This document shows, piece by piece, positions 1 to 12,569 of a stretch of DNA of 64,000 bases. This DNA comes from Pyrenophora tritici-repentis (Eukaryota > Ascomycota > Dothideomycetes > Pleosporales > Pleosporaceae), in NCBI RefSeq assembly GCF_003171515.1, contig NC_089390.1, positions 4,154,001-4,218,000 of the forward strand. The letters are read 5' to 3'. The position numbers and the translations under genes were made by a program. The notes beneath the pieces were generated by a model. The model made no database searches. It saw nothing but the letters and a program-made list of their open reading frames with translations, and was not told the origin of the DNA. Every line of letters begins with the position of its first letter. Position 1 is the first letter of the stretch.

Positions 1-48
1 ACTCGCTATGCTTTTAACCCGCCCACTTCACTTTCAAACCTGGCTACT

Positions 49-2993
49 TCAGCCAAGTGACATCTGTGCCTCGCCGTTTATGGCCTCAGCAACGCCATTA
101 CCGTCCTGCTCCATGCTCTCAGCAACCACATCGGGTTCAGCAGCAAGGAGCTTGATGCGTGCTTCGACAGCCTCTTCGCCAACAACAGATTCCTCAACCT
201 GTGCCTTGCGGATGAAGACAGTGTGCCAGCGCTTGCCCCACGCCTTGATGAGTTGAACTTCCTCGTCAGTGAGCTCGCCGTTGGATGACTTTTCGACCAA
301 AGTGTCAGCAGATCCCTCTGCTACGCCGCGCATGGAATCTTCAATGTACTTGAACAACTCCCGTGCGTTGTCTCGATCCTTGGCAAGCGTGGCCTCTACC
401 ATTTCGGTTTGCTCTTGCTGAAGACCCTTTTGGAGGCGAGCAGATGCGATTTGACGGTTACGGTTCGTAACCTTGGCGACTGTGTTGGACACCATCTCAA
501 ATACCCAGCTCTCAGTCAACGCCTCACCGGCGCCCATGTGACTGCCAAACACCCACTGCACCACCGTCATAGGCGCAAGGATGGTGTAGTTGAGCAAGAT
601 GTCAATGATACGGACTGCGACACCAGGCTGGTCTTTCCAGTACTCAACAACGCTGGCCACGATCTGACGACGTGCAACCTCGTTTTGGGAAATTTCCAGC
701 AGCCGATCCTTGCCTCGCTCGATGCAGGATAGAACGTGAGACAGTGACTTGGCTCCCAGACGGCAGATGGCGGTGACAAAGGCATCTGTTGACGGCACAA
801 GGACTTCAGTGATGCCTTGTTCGAGTGCTTTCTCGTGGATGCTGTCAATAGTGGCTTGGATTTCCTCTGATGTGGCCTTCTTCCTGAGTTGGGTGAGCAA
901 CATCTGGCCTTCCGCAGCATATGGGGTGTCTACTGTAATGTCAGCAATGGTCATGTTAGTTTCTTCATTGAGCATACCTTGATTGTCGTACTTGAAGTCA
1001 GGGCTGTTATCTGCATCAAGTCGCTCGGGGATCATAGAATGCATCGGCTCTGGCAGTGTAGACCGAATGCGCTTTGCAAATGAAAGCCGGATCTCCTTGT
1101 CTAGTGTAGCAAGGATGAATGCCTTCTTCGGATGCAAGTTAGAGAGCTCGAGGTCCTCAAGCCTAAGGTGGAATTAGTTTGACTATGCACTGAGACAATA
1201 TCGACTTACCATTCAGTCCACCTCCACCTGAACTCGAAGTTGCTGAGATGATGGGAGAACCAATCTAAGAATCGGTAGCCTAGCTCAAGATCCATCATGG
1301 GCAGATTCTTGTAGATGGTACGGATCGCTCGGCCCAGTGACGGGGCAATGGCGGCAGGTGCAACCTTGCAACATTGGGTGATGAGGGCATGGTAATACAC
1401 AAGTTTGTGTTCTGCGCTAGGCAACTTGAATAGCTGCGAGAAGATTGCATCAATGATCATATCCTCGGACTTGTACTGAACTTTGTCGCCAACCAGCTCG
1501 CGGAACTTGTCAAACGGTGAACCGCGCTTGGCAAAGATGTCAACAGACCAGTAGCAGTCGACATCTACGAGGAACTTGGCAACCATCTCACGGTTAAAGT
1601 CCAGTTGATTGATGGTGTCGACGATAGCATCTCGAACAAGCGATGATGCAATATCTGTGGTCTTGGGAACGGTGTCGACTTCTTGGTCGGCAAACAGGGA
1701 GAAATAGGCCTCTGGAAAGACCGGCCGAGGACCGGGATTGACGGGAGATGGGATGATGAATGTAGGGAAGGCATGAGTCTGTGGGGCCGTGGGTAGGGCG
1801 TCCTCATCCTTGGCCATCATCCTACGTAGAGCATCGACGTCGACACGCGGAATGCACCTAAGCTCGAATCCATTCTCAGCCTCAACCGAAAGTTGTGCCT
1901 GAAGAAGGCCGATGACACTGTTGTAGTTGACTGGCTTCGACTCAAAATCGCCCACGTATGAATGAATGAGGCTCTCGATAGGGACAGCGTTGCTCGCCAC
2001 GATCTCGGTGTTCTTCAGCAGTTGTTGTGCTTGCTCATGGAATCTCTCACCCCCGGAAACGAGTGCGTATGGGATAGTGAGCAGGATGATTTTGACGAGC
2101 TCTATGCCGAGAACCTAGTTTTGTTAGCGGAGTCACAATAGCTGGTTGCGAGTATCTATTACATCATTCTCGTTCGCACTCTGGAGATCCACAACCGTAT
2201 CAAACAACTGTCCGAGGAAGGGGAAGACGCCTTCATCCGGGTATAGCGACTGTAGACAGGCAAAGAATCTCAGCAATAGCTTGAACTCTTTCCACTCGCC
2301 GGCATTGAGCGCTTCCTGTGCCCGGTCTGCAACGCGCTTCATGGCTTCGGCGGTAATATCTGGCTTGACGTCGTTTGCGTAGTAGGCGACGGCTGCGACG
2401 AAAGGAATCTTGAAGGGTTGCTCGACGATGCTGTGGCAGGTAAGTATAACCGCAAATGTTGGGTAGAGTTTGGTGGATGCTCACAGTTGCACAAAAACAT
2501 CGAAGAAGTCGGAACGAAGGCGCTCATCGTCATAGTGTTCTCCAAAGAATTTGGCGATGTCGATGGCCTCGTCTTGCGGTAGCTTGGTGGAACTGGCAAT
2601 GTTCAAGAGCAGCCTACGGAGCTTGGGGAATGGGGGCTCTTCGTATCGGCGGCGAGGTCCATCATCATTGCGCCGTCGCGTGTTTCGGCGGTCGTCGCCA
2701 CGATAGTGGTTGTCGTCGCCGTCTGCGCATTGGTGTTAGTGCTGGCATGTGAAGATGATTCAAAAACATGACGCCAACAAAGCCAGACGAGTTCTGGACA
2801 CCACTCTACCATATATCATTGGCGTGGTGTCTTGAATCATCCAGCGCATCCTATGCCAGGTGCGCAAACCCAGGCGCAAGTAGAGTTGCAACTTACCGTC
2901 GCGACGGCGCTTGTTGCCGCCTCGATAGCCACCCCGATCGCGCCTGTCGTCGCGCCTATCATCGCGCTCCTCCCTAGAGTCCATATCCGCCAT
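49..2993 (-). CDS. CBC1: Nuclear cap-binding protein subunit 1 (CBP80)
   Basis: Large subunit of the nuclear cap-binding complex, which with CBP20 holds the m7G cap of nascent RNA polymerase II transcripts and serves splicing, export and decay. Five exons are inferred: 2993-2897, 2722-2485, 2430-2163, 2114-1210 and 1162-49. All four introns have GT..AG ends, and the summed length (2,622 nt) gives 873 aa. The N-terminus is Arg/Asp-rich and basic (MADMDSREERDD..., then NKRRRD), the place of the nuclear import signal in this family. Helical MIF4G-type repeats follow (PFPKLRRLLLNIASS onward). Near residue 500 is the family-typical HHLSNFEFRWRWTEW stretch, then the C-terminal MIF4G-like domain. 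The start at 2993 was chosen because it fits the usual N-terminus, but the frame stays open another 122 codons upstream, so a longer product cannot be excluded. Confidence 0.9.
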
Positions 2994-4539
2994 AACTGCA
3001 ACGAATCCGGTCTGTGCCTTTTGCTTCAACCTTCCTGGGGAGTCGTCGCGCTGGCGTAATAGACTGTAGTTACGGTGGGCAGGAGGGTCGTCTTTGTCGT
3101 AGTATACTGCTGCAAGTGGTCGATAGAAATCGCCGCGCCGATGATAAGAAGCGTGGTGGCGGTCTAACGCTTGTCGAGTGCGGTGTTGTGCAACGGGTCG
3201 CGGACGTGAATTGTCCAAGATTCGCGGAAGTCGCTCTGGAGCTTCCGCGAGAGCTTGCCGTTCAATGGGGTTAGCGCCGCTTGAGCCCCGATCTTGGCGC
3301 ACAGCACTTGCATCCGGCATAGCAACGTCCATAGGCGGATCAAGCACTAGTGAATTCATGTTGGCTTCAACTAATTAGCTCTTGCGACGAGTGAGCATCT
3401 TTGGCTGTAACTACACCCCGTGTATCTGATGAGGCGGTTCCAGACTCAATCTCCATGGCGTCACCCCGAACATCCGTTACGCTGCCATTTGCAGCTTGGC
3501 CTTCAATGTCGAGTATCTTGTCTCTGCTTTGGATACTACCTATCAGTCGACAGGGAACTTTTGATCAAGAGGGTGATGAGAGGAGGTCAAGGTGAAATTA
3601 CAACTGTGGCTACTTATAAACCACCGACCTGCCCACCAGCTATTCGAACCGCACGTAAAGGTAGGCCATCATACAGCCTCTCTCACCTGCAGAGTCGGGC
3701 AAGTACGGACAAACAGCTTTTCCCAAGATCAATAATACTCTACCTCACGCCAAGTCAATCCATTGCACAATCTCAGCCAAACATATATCACGAACATGGG
3801 CAGCACAACAAAAAAAGGGCATGCAAAAAGGTCTAACCGTCATATGGGATATGCTTAGAGGCGGGTGATACAGCAGGCTAATCATTGTCAAGTAAGCGTT
3901 CGCTCCGCTGCAGAAGTGCAGCCCCTCGCTCTAATAGTAATCCAGGTCGCCAGTCCATATGCTCTCATATAGGGCCATTCTCCAGTAGAATGAAACCACC
4001 CTATTGTGAAACAAGCCCCACATGCCCGATGTGCAGCCCACCGAAAACATCTTGGACAGAAAGAAAACTCCCGCATGCAACTCAGGTGACGCATCGTGAC
4101 CCATGTTGAAGCGTCGGAAATCGGATGAGCAAGACTCTTCCTCAGCTTCCCATACCCAGTACAACCCGATTTTTGCCAGTTCCTCATTCCCTTGATTGTG
4201 CAACCCTCAGTGTCCACTCATCACCTCCAAAAGCAATTGAGGAACATCAGTTGCGGTGCCGTTCCATGATCATTTCGCGTAAACGGGGAGGCCAGTAGCC
4301 CCGAAAGAAAAGCAAGCCAGGTCATTCTTTGTAAACGTGAATGTCGGTATCATTTCAGACGCGCTCAGATTAAGCAGGAAAGGGTGTGCTCCTCGTAGTA
4401 TACACCTGATAAAACCGACGCCCAACTGAGACTCCATTTTGCATCTCTCCGGACGGAAAAGCTTCGCGCTTACGAGCGGAGAGGATCAGAAGCTGCCGCA
4501 TGAATAAATGGTATCGTTTCGTGTGATAGCAGGCAGGAC
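2994..4539. other. Gap between CBP80 and GSK-3; possible unresolved coding islands on the minus strand
   Basis: This 1.5-kb gap holds the promoter and leader of CBP80 and the 3' side of the GSK-3 gene. On the minus strand, 3359-2994 is open and in frame with CBP80. An overlapping frame ends at a TAG at 3166-3164 after a protein-like stretch (KLQSDFRESWTIHVRDPL). Another protein-like stretch lies at about 3520-3380. I could not join these into a gene with convincing splice sites and do not recognise a product. About 3620-4500 shows no supportable gene. Confidence 0.4.
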
Positions 4540-6064
4540 TTAATCTAGCCTTGCTATCATCTGGTCCTTTGTTAATGGCTTGAAACTCGGCGATTCAAAG
4601 TCAAGACCACGCGCAGCCAGTGTCGCGCGGTGGTGCGGCGGGACCAGCTGGGCGTTGAGGTGAGGAGCGATGGAGAGTTCTGCGAACGTTAGCTGTCGTC
4701 CTGGCCGGTCGAATAAGCAGGCTTACCATGATGAGTGAAGTTGTACAGCTCAGGCAGATCACGAGTGGCCCCGTTGGGGTGGCGCGAGTCTGGCAGGCGC
4801 GTGTTCGGATCTCTCAACTCATCGAAGAAGGGGTGCACCATGGCATCGATGGCCGACAGACGCTGAGTGGGGGTGTATTCGAGCAGCTTGGAGATCAATT
4901 CGATGGCGCTAGGGTCGGCCTTCCGGAAAACCTGAGCAAGGGGGTTAACGAATGGGAAGGAGACACGGAGCCGAGTTAGCGACATACCTTACTGAACGGA
5001 TGAGGCTTGATCTGCGGGAACTTGTGTTCCATGTAGTTGGGGTTCATGGTGCGGATCTGGTCTCGCGTTGGCGTTCCCAGCACCTTGATGATCTCTACCA
5101 GCTGATCGATGCCCGACTCTCCCGGGAACAGCGGCTGTCCGAGCATCAGCTCTGCCATGACGCAACCTGTGGACCAGACATCTACACGCAGGATTAGCAC
5201 GCTATGTATCCAAAGCACCATGCAACCAACATACCGATCTTGGTGGTGTAATTTGTCGCTCCAAATATCAACTCGGGCGCGCGGTAGTACCTGGAACAGA
5301 TGTACGACACATTTGGCTCGTTCTCTACCAGGATCTTGGCACTTCCGAAATCGCACAGCTTCAGCACACCAGTCGATGGGTCCAGAAGGAGGTTTTGGGG
5401 CTTGATGTCCCTATGGCAGATGCCTTGGGAGTGGATGTAGGCGAGCGAGCGGAAGAGCTGGTAGATGTACAGCTTGACTTCGAGAATGGGCATGACCGTC
5501 TTCATCTTGTTGAAGTAGCGCGACGCCCGGTAAACGGTCTCGGGAACGAATTCCAGCACGAGATTCAGGTAGACCTCGTCCTTCTGTGGCTGAAACGGTT
5601 AGCTACGTGAACGGCACACATGCGCTTGCTTGCAGACACATACCCGCTCGCCGTTGTTGTAGAAGAAGGCCTTGAGTTCGACAATGTTGGGATGGCGGAC
5701 AATGCGCATGATTTGGAGTTCGCGGTTCTGTTGAGGTCAGCAATGTGAGGGCGATTGCATGCGAGGGGCGGCGCGACACGCACCTTGAAGCGCTTGTCCT
5801 GCAACACACGCTTGATGGCAGCATCTTCACCACTGGGTGACAGCTTGGTCTGGAAGACTACACCGAAGGAGCCGTTGCCGACAATTTTGCACTGCGTGTA
5901 TGCGAGGTCTTTGTAGTCGCCCGTCAGGCCGTCCTGGACCTTTTCGCGGATTACTTCTGGTCGGGGGGTGAGCAAAGGTGCAATTAGGCAGCGGGGGAAG
6001 GGGGGGGGGAAGACTCACCACCCATTCTTAGCGAGGAGAAGGCCGATGGCCGGTTCTGGGTCAT
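4540..6064 (-). CDS. gsk3: Glycogen synthase kinase 3 / shaggy-type protein kinase
   Basis: Serine/threonine kinase of the GSK-3 family (yeast Rim11/Mck1/Mrk1 relatives), acting in cytosol and nucleus in stress, differentiation and metabolic signalling. Seven exons are inferred: 6064-6019, 5956-5784, 5727-5644, 5583-5235, 5181-4988, 4931-4727 and 4679-4540. They total 1,191 nt (396 aa), a normal length for the family. The glycine loop GNGSFG is at about residues 42-47, the ATP-site lysine in AAIKR at 64, and the catalytic loop HRDIKPQN at 158-165 with Asp160. DFG is at 179-181. The activation-loop tyrosine of the [14 protein letters not shown] motif is about residue 195, the site autophosphorylated in GSK-3 kinases. 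The fungal family's conserved tail ([13 protein letters not shown]) is present. Intron 1 ends next to a G-rich tract at about 5991-6009. The start at 6064 gives [12 protein letters not shown]. Confidence 0.95.
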
Positions 6065-6645
6065 TGTACGGCGTTATGCGTATGGGAGAGGGGGGACCGC
6101 AAGCGCAGCGCGGATTGCTATCGAGAGTGAGGCGGGCTGGAGCTGAGCAGAGTGCGAGAGGGCTTCGGTGGGGGGTGGAGAGGAGCCGTAGTGGATGAGG
6201 TTGTCGGTGTAGGCGCGAGGTCGAGTGGTGAAGAGGGCGTGGTCCCGCGTGCCGTCTGTGCAGTACCAGGTGATGGGCTTGTGGCTGACGGAGCTAGTGG
6301 GCAAGGAAGGCGCAGACGGACCGTGAAGCAACGACGACCGGGGCGGCGGGCGGGGGAGGGGGCAACAGGCGGGGAGTTTAATGGAGCGAGGAAGAATTGA
6401 ACGGGAGAGTATGCAACTTGTAAAGGTGCGAGGAAAGGCGACGATGGGGTTGAGTGACGGCAGTGCTGGGGATTAAGGGCGGGGCACTGCTAGTGCGAAA
6501 TTGGGTGCCAACGTGATCAGAAGGCCTGCAATTCACGTACTGGTCAGCGCAGGCCAGTGGAATTGCGTCTGAGCGTTGAGGAACGATATGGTAATAGTCT
6601 GGTGCAGGAATTATGGACCTGCAGGAGAAGGCGGGATGGGATGCA

Positions 6646-6669
6646 GAGCAGAGCAGAGCAGAGCAGAGG
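6646..6669. repeat. GAGCA pentanucleotide repeat
   Basis: About four tandem copies of GAGCA followed by a degenerate unit, in the non-coding region upstream of the GSK-3 gene. Confidence 0.8.
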
Positions 6670-7019
6670 ATTAAAGTAAATGGGCGTGGAGTAATGCACT
6701 ACATACACGACCTGGCCGATAGCTGTTGAAACAGACGTCAGCGGTCGCGGCTGCCGTAGAATGCTAGAAATTGCACACGACAGCGCAGGCGCAGGCGCAG
6801 GCGTCATGGCACGCTGGCCTCTCCCAGGCGCCGCCTTTGCGATGCGACGCCTCGTCACCAACGTGACCGGCCCTGGCTGGCCACGGCCGCAACCTGCACG
6901 TGAGCCCGTCGGACTGTCTTTTTGCTCAGCACCAAGCAAGTGATGCCGGGTGGAATAAGAAATAAGATTAGCTGTGAATAAGCTGCATTATGACTTTGGC
7001 TACTCATGACTGGACATGG

Positions 7020-7048
7020 CGACGACGACGACGACCACAACCACGTCC

Positions 7049-7080
<32 letters not shown>
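7020..7080. repeat. GAC/ACG trinucleotide runs
   Basis: Two runs of GAC triplets (about 7020-7036 and 7049-7080), separated by a short CCACAACCACGTCC spacer, in non-coding DNA. Confidence 0.85.
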
Positions 7081-7423
7081 TCGTCTACAAGACTACTTGC
7101 AAAACTGCCCGTTTGACATGCGACAACGGGCAGACCATGGCGGCCGTTAACATGGCCTGACCATGCTCACCATTGGCCTCTGCAGCCAATTCAATGCGAC
7201 GGACCTCTGCCAGCCCGGCCGCAGCCTTTTCATGCAGCGCCCAGTGTGAGCAACCGCGCCCTGGTCTCTGTTTGCACCACCGCCCGTCAATCCAGCCGCA
7301 AAGATTGGGGGCACATTGGGCACTGGACATGATGCGCAACATGTCGAGTAGGTACGAGGCGTGGATAGCCGCAGTCGTTGTTTGTCGACTGTCCCAGTGC
7401 AGTCCAAGACTACAGTGCATGCA

Positions 7424-7424
<1 letters not shown>

Positions 7425-7473
<49 letters not shown>
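7425..7473. repeat. CTA trinucleotide microsatellite
   Basis: About 16 perfect tandem CTA (TAC/ACT) units. Frames read through it give poly-Tyr, poly-Thr or poly-Leu and are not taken as coding. Confidence 0.95.
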
Positions 7474-10400
7474 CCTCATCTTCACACTCTTTGCATGGTC
7501 AATTCAATCCCGCCTCGTTTCCAAGTCCTGCCCCTTACTGTTGCTCAGGCCCCAGCACCGCCCTCGTGGCCTGCAGCTCCACTTGGAGGGCAGCTGATGT
7601 TCGCTCGCGCCCTGGTCCTGGCACCCCTCCCCTCTCTCTCGTCTACAGCCGAATGTCCGGTCCCAGAAGTATGGTGTGCGACGTATATTCCTCACACCCG
7701 CTCAGCCTCTTTCTCGCTCTCTTTCTCGCTCTCTTTCGCTGCTTGCTCTTTGGTCCCACACATGGCCTCTCCACCCCGTGTGCACGCCTCCATGTCCGCT
7801 CGGCACGCTGCACCAGGTCGTCCAGCTTGTCGCCCACGGCCGTCGTCGGATCAGAGGGCCCACTGGCCGGCCACTGGCCGGTGTGAACGACTGCTCGGTG
7901 CGGGTAACACACACGAACCCCGTTCCAGCCCGTAAGCCCCATCGGGCGAGACGTGCAGGAACCGACATCGTTGCAAACTATTAATGACGCTTGTGTTCCC
8001 CTCCTCGCCATTCCCGCACTTCGTGCTGCAAGGCACGTGCAAATATTGCGCCTACCGCCACCATCAAAAACATGGCCGTCATGAAGCAGCATCAACTGCA
8101 CCCAGACTCGCTCGCAGTGCAGCTGCAGCGTGCCGGCACCCATGGCGGCTGAGACATGGGCCACCGATTTTGCATTTTGCCGCTTCTTGTGTGGGTTATG
8201 TAGGCTAGCCATGCCCGACTGCCCGCTCGTACGTCAACCTGCAGACTGCAGCTTGGTTCGCGTGTCGGCATTACCGCCCGCCCTATTGGCTCAGTCATGT
8301 GACTGCCGCCCTCTCTCTCAAATCGTGCAAGCATCGAATAATACCACCAGCCGCCTGAACAGCCGCCCAACCGTCAGCTCACGTACCGCGACCCAACGCT
8401 TTGCACTAGGAGCTTCTCGATTGCATCGTCTCGCATCTTGCTCCTCGGATGCAACTCCACACCTTCAGTGTCACGTTACTCAGCCCAGTTTGCGTCTTGT
8501 GGTCATAGTCATCTTCAAGTAGCCTATGTGGACTGTATCGTGAAGGCTTGGAGATCAAGTTTCCACTGCACAGATACACCACCACTTTGTCCTACCAAGC
8601 CTCCCGCTTTGTCTCAGATCTGGTGGCTGCATGCTATACGGGAAGCAATGTCCAGGGCGCCCGCATGGGAGACACAGACGCTATCTTCGCTGACCTCTCC
8701 TAGATGCGAAACCATCCCAAGAGGTCGAGCGTCGTTTCCATCCGAACTTGAAGCCAAGTGCGCATATGTACATCAGCCTTACCGAGTAATTGGCCACCGT
8801 TACACTACCGCCCTTCTCGACCAATCTGTGTAAACACCTGGCATGCTGTCGAACATGCAGATAATTCCCCGGAAATTTAGGGCACCACAATGCGAGATAC
8901 GTTTCGCATATCCTCTTAATGCAAAGATTGCGGTAGATGCAAGATGCGCGACGGTTGCACGACTGGATGCTCAGGGCAGCCGACATCGGCCGCAGCGTTT
9001 ACGCCGCTCATCTACAGCTGGCATGTTCAAGTTAGCAACGATTTAGCTGAGCATTGTATCAGTCTCATGGCCCTGTTCGGAACGACGGAGGAGTACTACA
9101 TTCTACCACGACGGCAAACCCCGAAGTTGAGTACGTGCTCAATATGCGAGCAGCAGTAGCCCGGGCGGCGGATGTCACCAATGTGTCAATCATCGAGTAC
9201 TCACAATGACTAACCCTTGGATCTATCAGGGGCCGGTCCTATCAAATGGTGCTCCCCCACGCCACAGGTAGGCGACATGTAACATGCCGGGGTATCAACA
9301 TCTACACCTTTCGGCATGTCCGTAAGCCTTCACCGCGCAAAGTCCCAACAGTATCACTTCCAGAACACTGGTGCTCGTTGTATCTGAAGGATTATATTCG
9401 GTGCGCTCTTACAATGGACGCCAGAACACAATGATACCTCACCTAGGGACTTGGTAATCTGTTTGAAAGGTCGGGTACACAATGAGCAACCCTTCTGTGA
9501 CTTGATCCCGGTATAGGGGGAAGAAATTCATCTTTGTGTTACTTGTGCAGTTCACAGCCACCCATTCGCTTCTATATTCAACCGTACTATGTAGTACCCT
9601 TATCACACCCCCATTTGGACGACAAACGTTCCTCTTTCTACCGATCACGTCCCGGTGTGTACAGTCGGATGCTGACATGATGGTATGCCAATTGCAACTT
9701 GAACTTGTACTCATCTATGTTGTTTCCCAAGGCTTCTTTCTGCGGTTACCGCAAAACTGAGGTATAAATCACAAGATCTTCGCTGGTAGGACCCTGCCAG
9801 CTCTGCCTGGATATATGAAATGGCTAATCTGATCGCATACTTGCAGATTTACTGCAGGTTTCCGTTCTACGTATTGATCCTCACACAAAGAGCAGCTTAC
9901 TGGTACTGAAGGCCGAGTAGGGTTCTAGCTGGTATTCAAACAGTACTTCAAAAACATTTCTGGTCGAATTCCGAAATCACCCCTTATACCACAAATCTTC
10001 CAAGTTGCACTTTGCGGTTGTACCTTTTTTACACGACGTCTCCCGAAAGTATATGCTTCTAGCCCAGGTTTCATACTCATCCCCAGAATAGTCACTAGGT
10101 CTTTGTCTCGACAGCTGATACTATATGCCGTATCAAAGAGTATACCCTACACCGTGCTCAAGCTAGCCAACACTAGCTCGTATCCGGCTCTAACATTATC
10201 TGCCAATCATCGCGGCGTTAAAACAAGACTTTGACTCAACGACATGCAATGCCAAACACGTGGTACTAAGGAGGCAGAATCGCTTCCAAGGAATTGCTGT
10301 GCTTGATAACAGGCATTGTCACTTTTGTCGTGGCACATACAGCTTCTCAAATAGCATTTAGTTGAAACATGTCGATTAATTGGTGGGATAGACAAAGCAA

Positions 10401-11201
10401 TCGACAGACACCCGGGAAGGCCTTCAAGAAATCACGAGAGATTCCATCCATTCATAGCTCACTTTGAACTGCTGGTGGCTCACTTTGTCTCACAAGCAAC
10501 GCCGATATGCGCGCCCCAGCGGAAGTGCTGGTCGATGTGGATCCATGTATCTTTTGGCATCTCAGACTCGCCTGTTCTTACCAAAAGTGTAGACGAACCC
10601 TACCTACCTAGACTTGCATCATGCACTGGCGAGCAAACCTCATTGAACAACTTGCTACAAGGCAGCCACACTGTCGCATACAAAGAAAAACACCGCCCCC
10701 AAACCATGACTCGGAGTCCCAAGCCACGCCCATGCATGCTGCCCAAACTCATCACATCGGCGTCACGAAGGGCGATCAGATACCCAAACTCTTCCCATCT
10801 CGCCAGATCCAACCACAATAAAAGGCCCGAAGGCCTCAAATTCAATCGGCGACTATGCCTCAGGCTTTCAATCTCTCTAGGCGGAAGTGGGAGGCTGTGG
10901 TGTACTATTGCCAAGCCACGTACTCGCTTACCCATTCACCCTCCGGCGGCTAGGCCTCCTCAGGATACTTCTCATTGGAGAGGAGAGTGCCGCCGAGACG
11001 AAATGTATCAGCCCTGTATTGCCTGGGGAGAAATTCGCCTATTCGAATTGGTTTGGGGCGGAGTAAGCGTGGAGTAGGTAGATAGAATGCCGGTTCAAGG
11101 CGGGGTTTAAAAAGTTCAGCCTTGTGAGACAAAGATGGTTGAGTATATATTATACAAAGGAACAACTTTTCGGGAATCTTTTAGCCTGTATTCATTAGTT
11201 A

Positions 11202-12569
11202 ATGGTACATCCCGGAACTAACCTCAATTTAACAAAGCTTCACACCTCGTACCAGCGACGACCAAGATGGGTTTCTTTGGTGTGTTGTGTTGCTGCTTCA
11301 GGCATCGCGGACGCAGCTACAGTATCGATTATTCCCACGGTAAGTTTCGCAATAAGCTTGCAATTTTCATCAGAGTAGACTGACGCTATCGCATATGTTC
11401 CACATCACACCATCACCGAAAACGTGAAACAGAACGAGGAGACAAACAAAGAAACCGCCATCGAGACTACGCAGCCGATCAAGGAGATAACACCACCACC
11501 GGCATACATTGCAGATACTTCGTCGCCCGTACCGGAGGCTCTATCGAATATAGACGTACTGGACAGCACTTCAGAGGCTCATCGCAAATCGAGCGATATC
11601 AAACCACGTGCTATCAAGCCGCTCCCCCAGCGTAATGAACCCAAGACATCGTTGGAACGTTCATCCGACAAGGGAAAAACTGTACCATATACAGAAAAGA
11701 CGGGTTTGGGAGAGAGCAAAGACATTGTGGACCAGACCAAAGACATACACTCGGTCGCGTGTCTAGGGAAAGCAGTGGATTTCCTCCCACCACCCGCTCC
11801 CTCACAACCATATGTATTCGTTGCTGGTAACAGTGGCCTACAATTCCCAAGCAAGGGTTTCCCCTCTTCTTCTTTCGCACCAGCATCTACTTCGTCCTCG
11901 GCCTTTACTACGACTGCGTTTCCCGCTCCGACTGCTGTCTTCGGGCTCTCTCGTAGCTCACAGGACAGTGTTACACCGAGACAGACTACTACGTTACCCA
12001 TTCGAAGTTCAGCGGTAGTACCGTCAAGTGCGCCTGCACCGACTGCCGTATTCGGGCTAACAAGTTCCCCACTACCGATGAACGTTCCTACTCAGTCTAC
12101 TCATACCTCGGCTCAATCGTCCAACACCTCAACGCAGTCCACCAACCTGACCATCCCATCTTCATCCATCGCCCCTCCTCCCGTCTATACACCCACCGCC
12201 ACTGCGGTCACCACCCCACCCCGTGGTACCTACTGCCCCAACTGCTCAGCCAAAAACGAGGTGCTTTCTACCAGTTCTAGCAATCCCCTCAATGCCGGCC
12301 GTGCATACCGCTTATGCAGCTGCTGCGGCAGCTGGAACGGCTTCGCCGATACGCGCGGTCTGACACCAGGGCTATATTGTCACTGTAGTCCACCGGCGGA
12401 GTTGAGGCTTGTGGCTAAGAACAAACAGGACCGTTTGGGGAGAAGAGAGGCGTTTTACAGTTGTCAGTATAAGGCTTGTGGGGCTTGGAGCAATCACGTG
12501 GATGGGTTTGATGTGACGTTGTTCACGGAGACGGAGATTAGGCAGATGATTAGAGAGGGGAGGATTTGA
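11202..12569 (+). CDS. Ser/Thr/Pro-rich protein with C-terminal GRF-like Cys motif (unrecognised)
   Basis: I do not recognise this gene by name. The main exon (from about 11433 to the TGA at 12567-12569) encodes roughly 380 residues. The front is rich in Ser, Thr and Pro, with the short repeat PTAVFGL (seen twice). The last 110 residues are Cys-rich: CPNC...CSCCGSW, then CHC...GRREAFYSC...CGAW. The latter resembles a GRF zinc finger, a nucleic-acid-binding fold, by spacing only. Exon 1 is ambiguous. ATG 11267 gives MGFFGVLCCCF, which looks like an N-myristoylation/palmitoylation signal, but reaches the donor at 11340 in the wrong phase for the acceptor at 11432; it would need another acceptor such as 11451. 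ATG 11202 reaches the same donor in phase for 11432. Confidence 0.6.

Larger units (their letters stand above)
6065..11201. other. 5.1-kb gene-free region with simple repeats
   Basis: No open frame here has recognisable protein character, and the longer frames are made by simple repeats or by chance. The first few hundred bases (6065-6500) are probably the promoter and leader of the minus-strand GSK-3 gene. The stretch holds a short GAGCA repeat (about 6646-6669), two GAC runs (7020-7080), a CTA/TAC microsatellite (7425-7473) and a CTTTCTCGCTCT-type repeat (about 7709-7735). From about 8.9 to 10.4 kb nothing is recognisable. It could be a long regulatory region, a long non-coding transcript or an old decayed repeat. 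Confidence 0.5.

Noticed and set aside
3420..3836. A 138-codon plus-strand frame near the CBP80 promoter
   Set aside because: Composition is not protein-like, and the opposite strand has the more protein-like stretches.
3888..4217. A 109-codon Cys/Trp-rich minus-strand frame
   Set aside because: No recognisable domain or splice signals; it lies in the 3' region of the GSK-3 gene.
7173..7935. Long plus-strand open frames across the CTA microsatellite
   Set aside because: They are made by the trinucleotide repeat (poly-Leu, poly-Thr or poly-Tyr) and low-complexity sequence; no domain or splice structure is visible.
10475..11077. A 200-codon plus-strand open frame
   Set aside because: No domain, composition or splice context supports it, and the opposite strand is also open over part of it. 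It is treated as chance.
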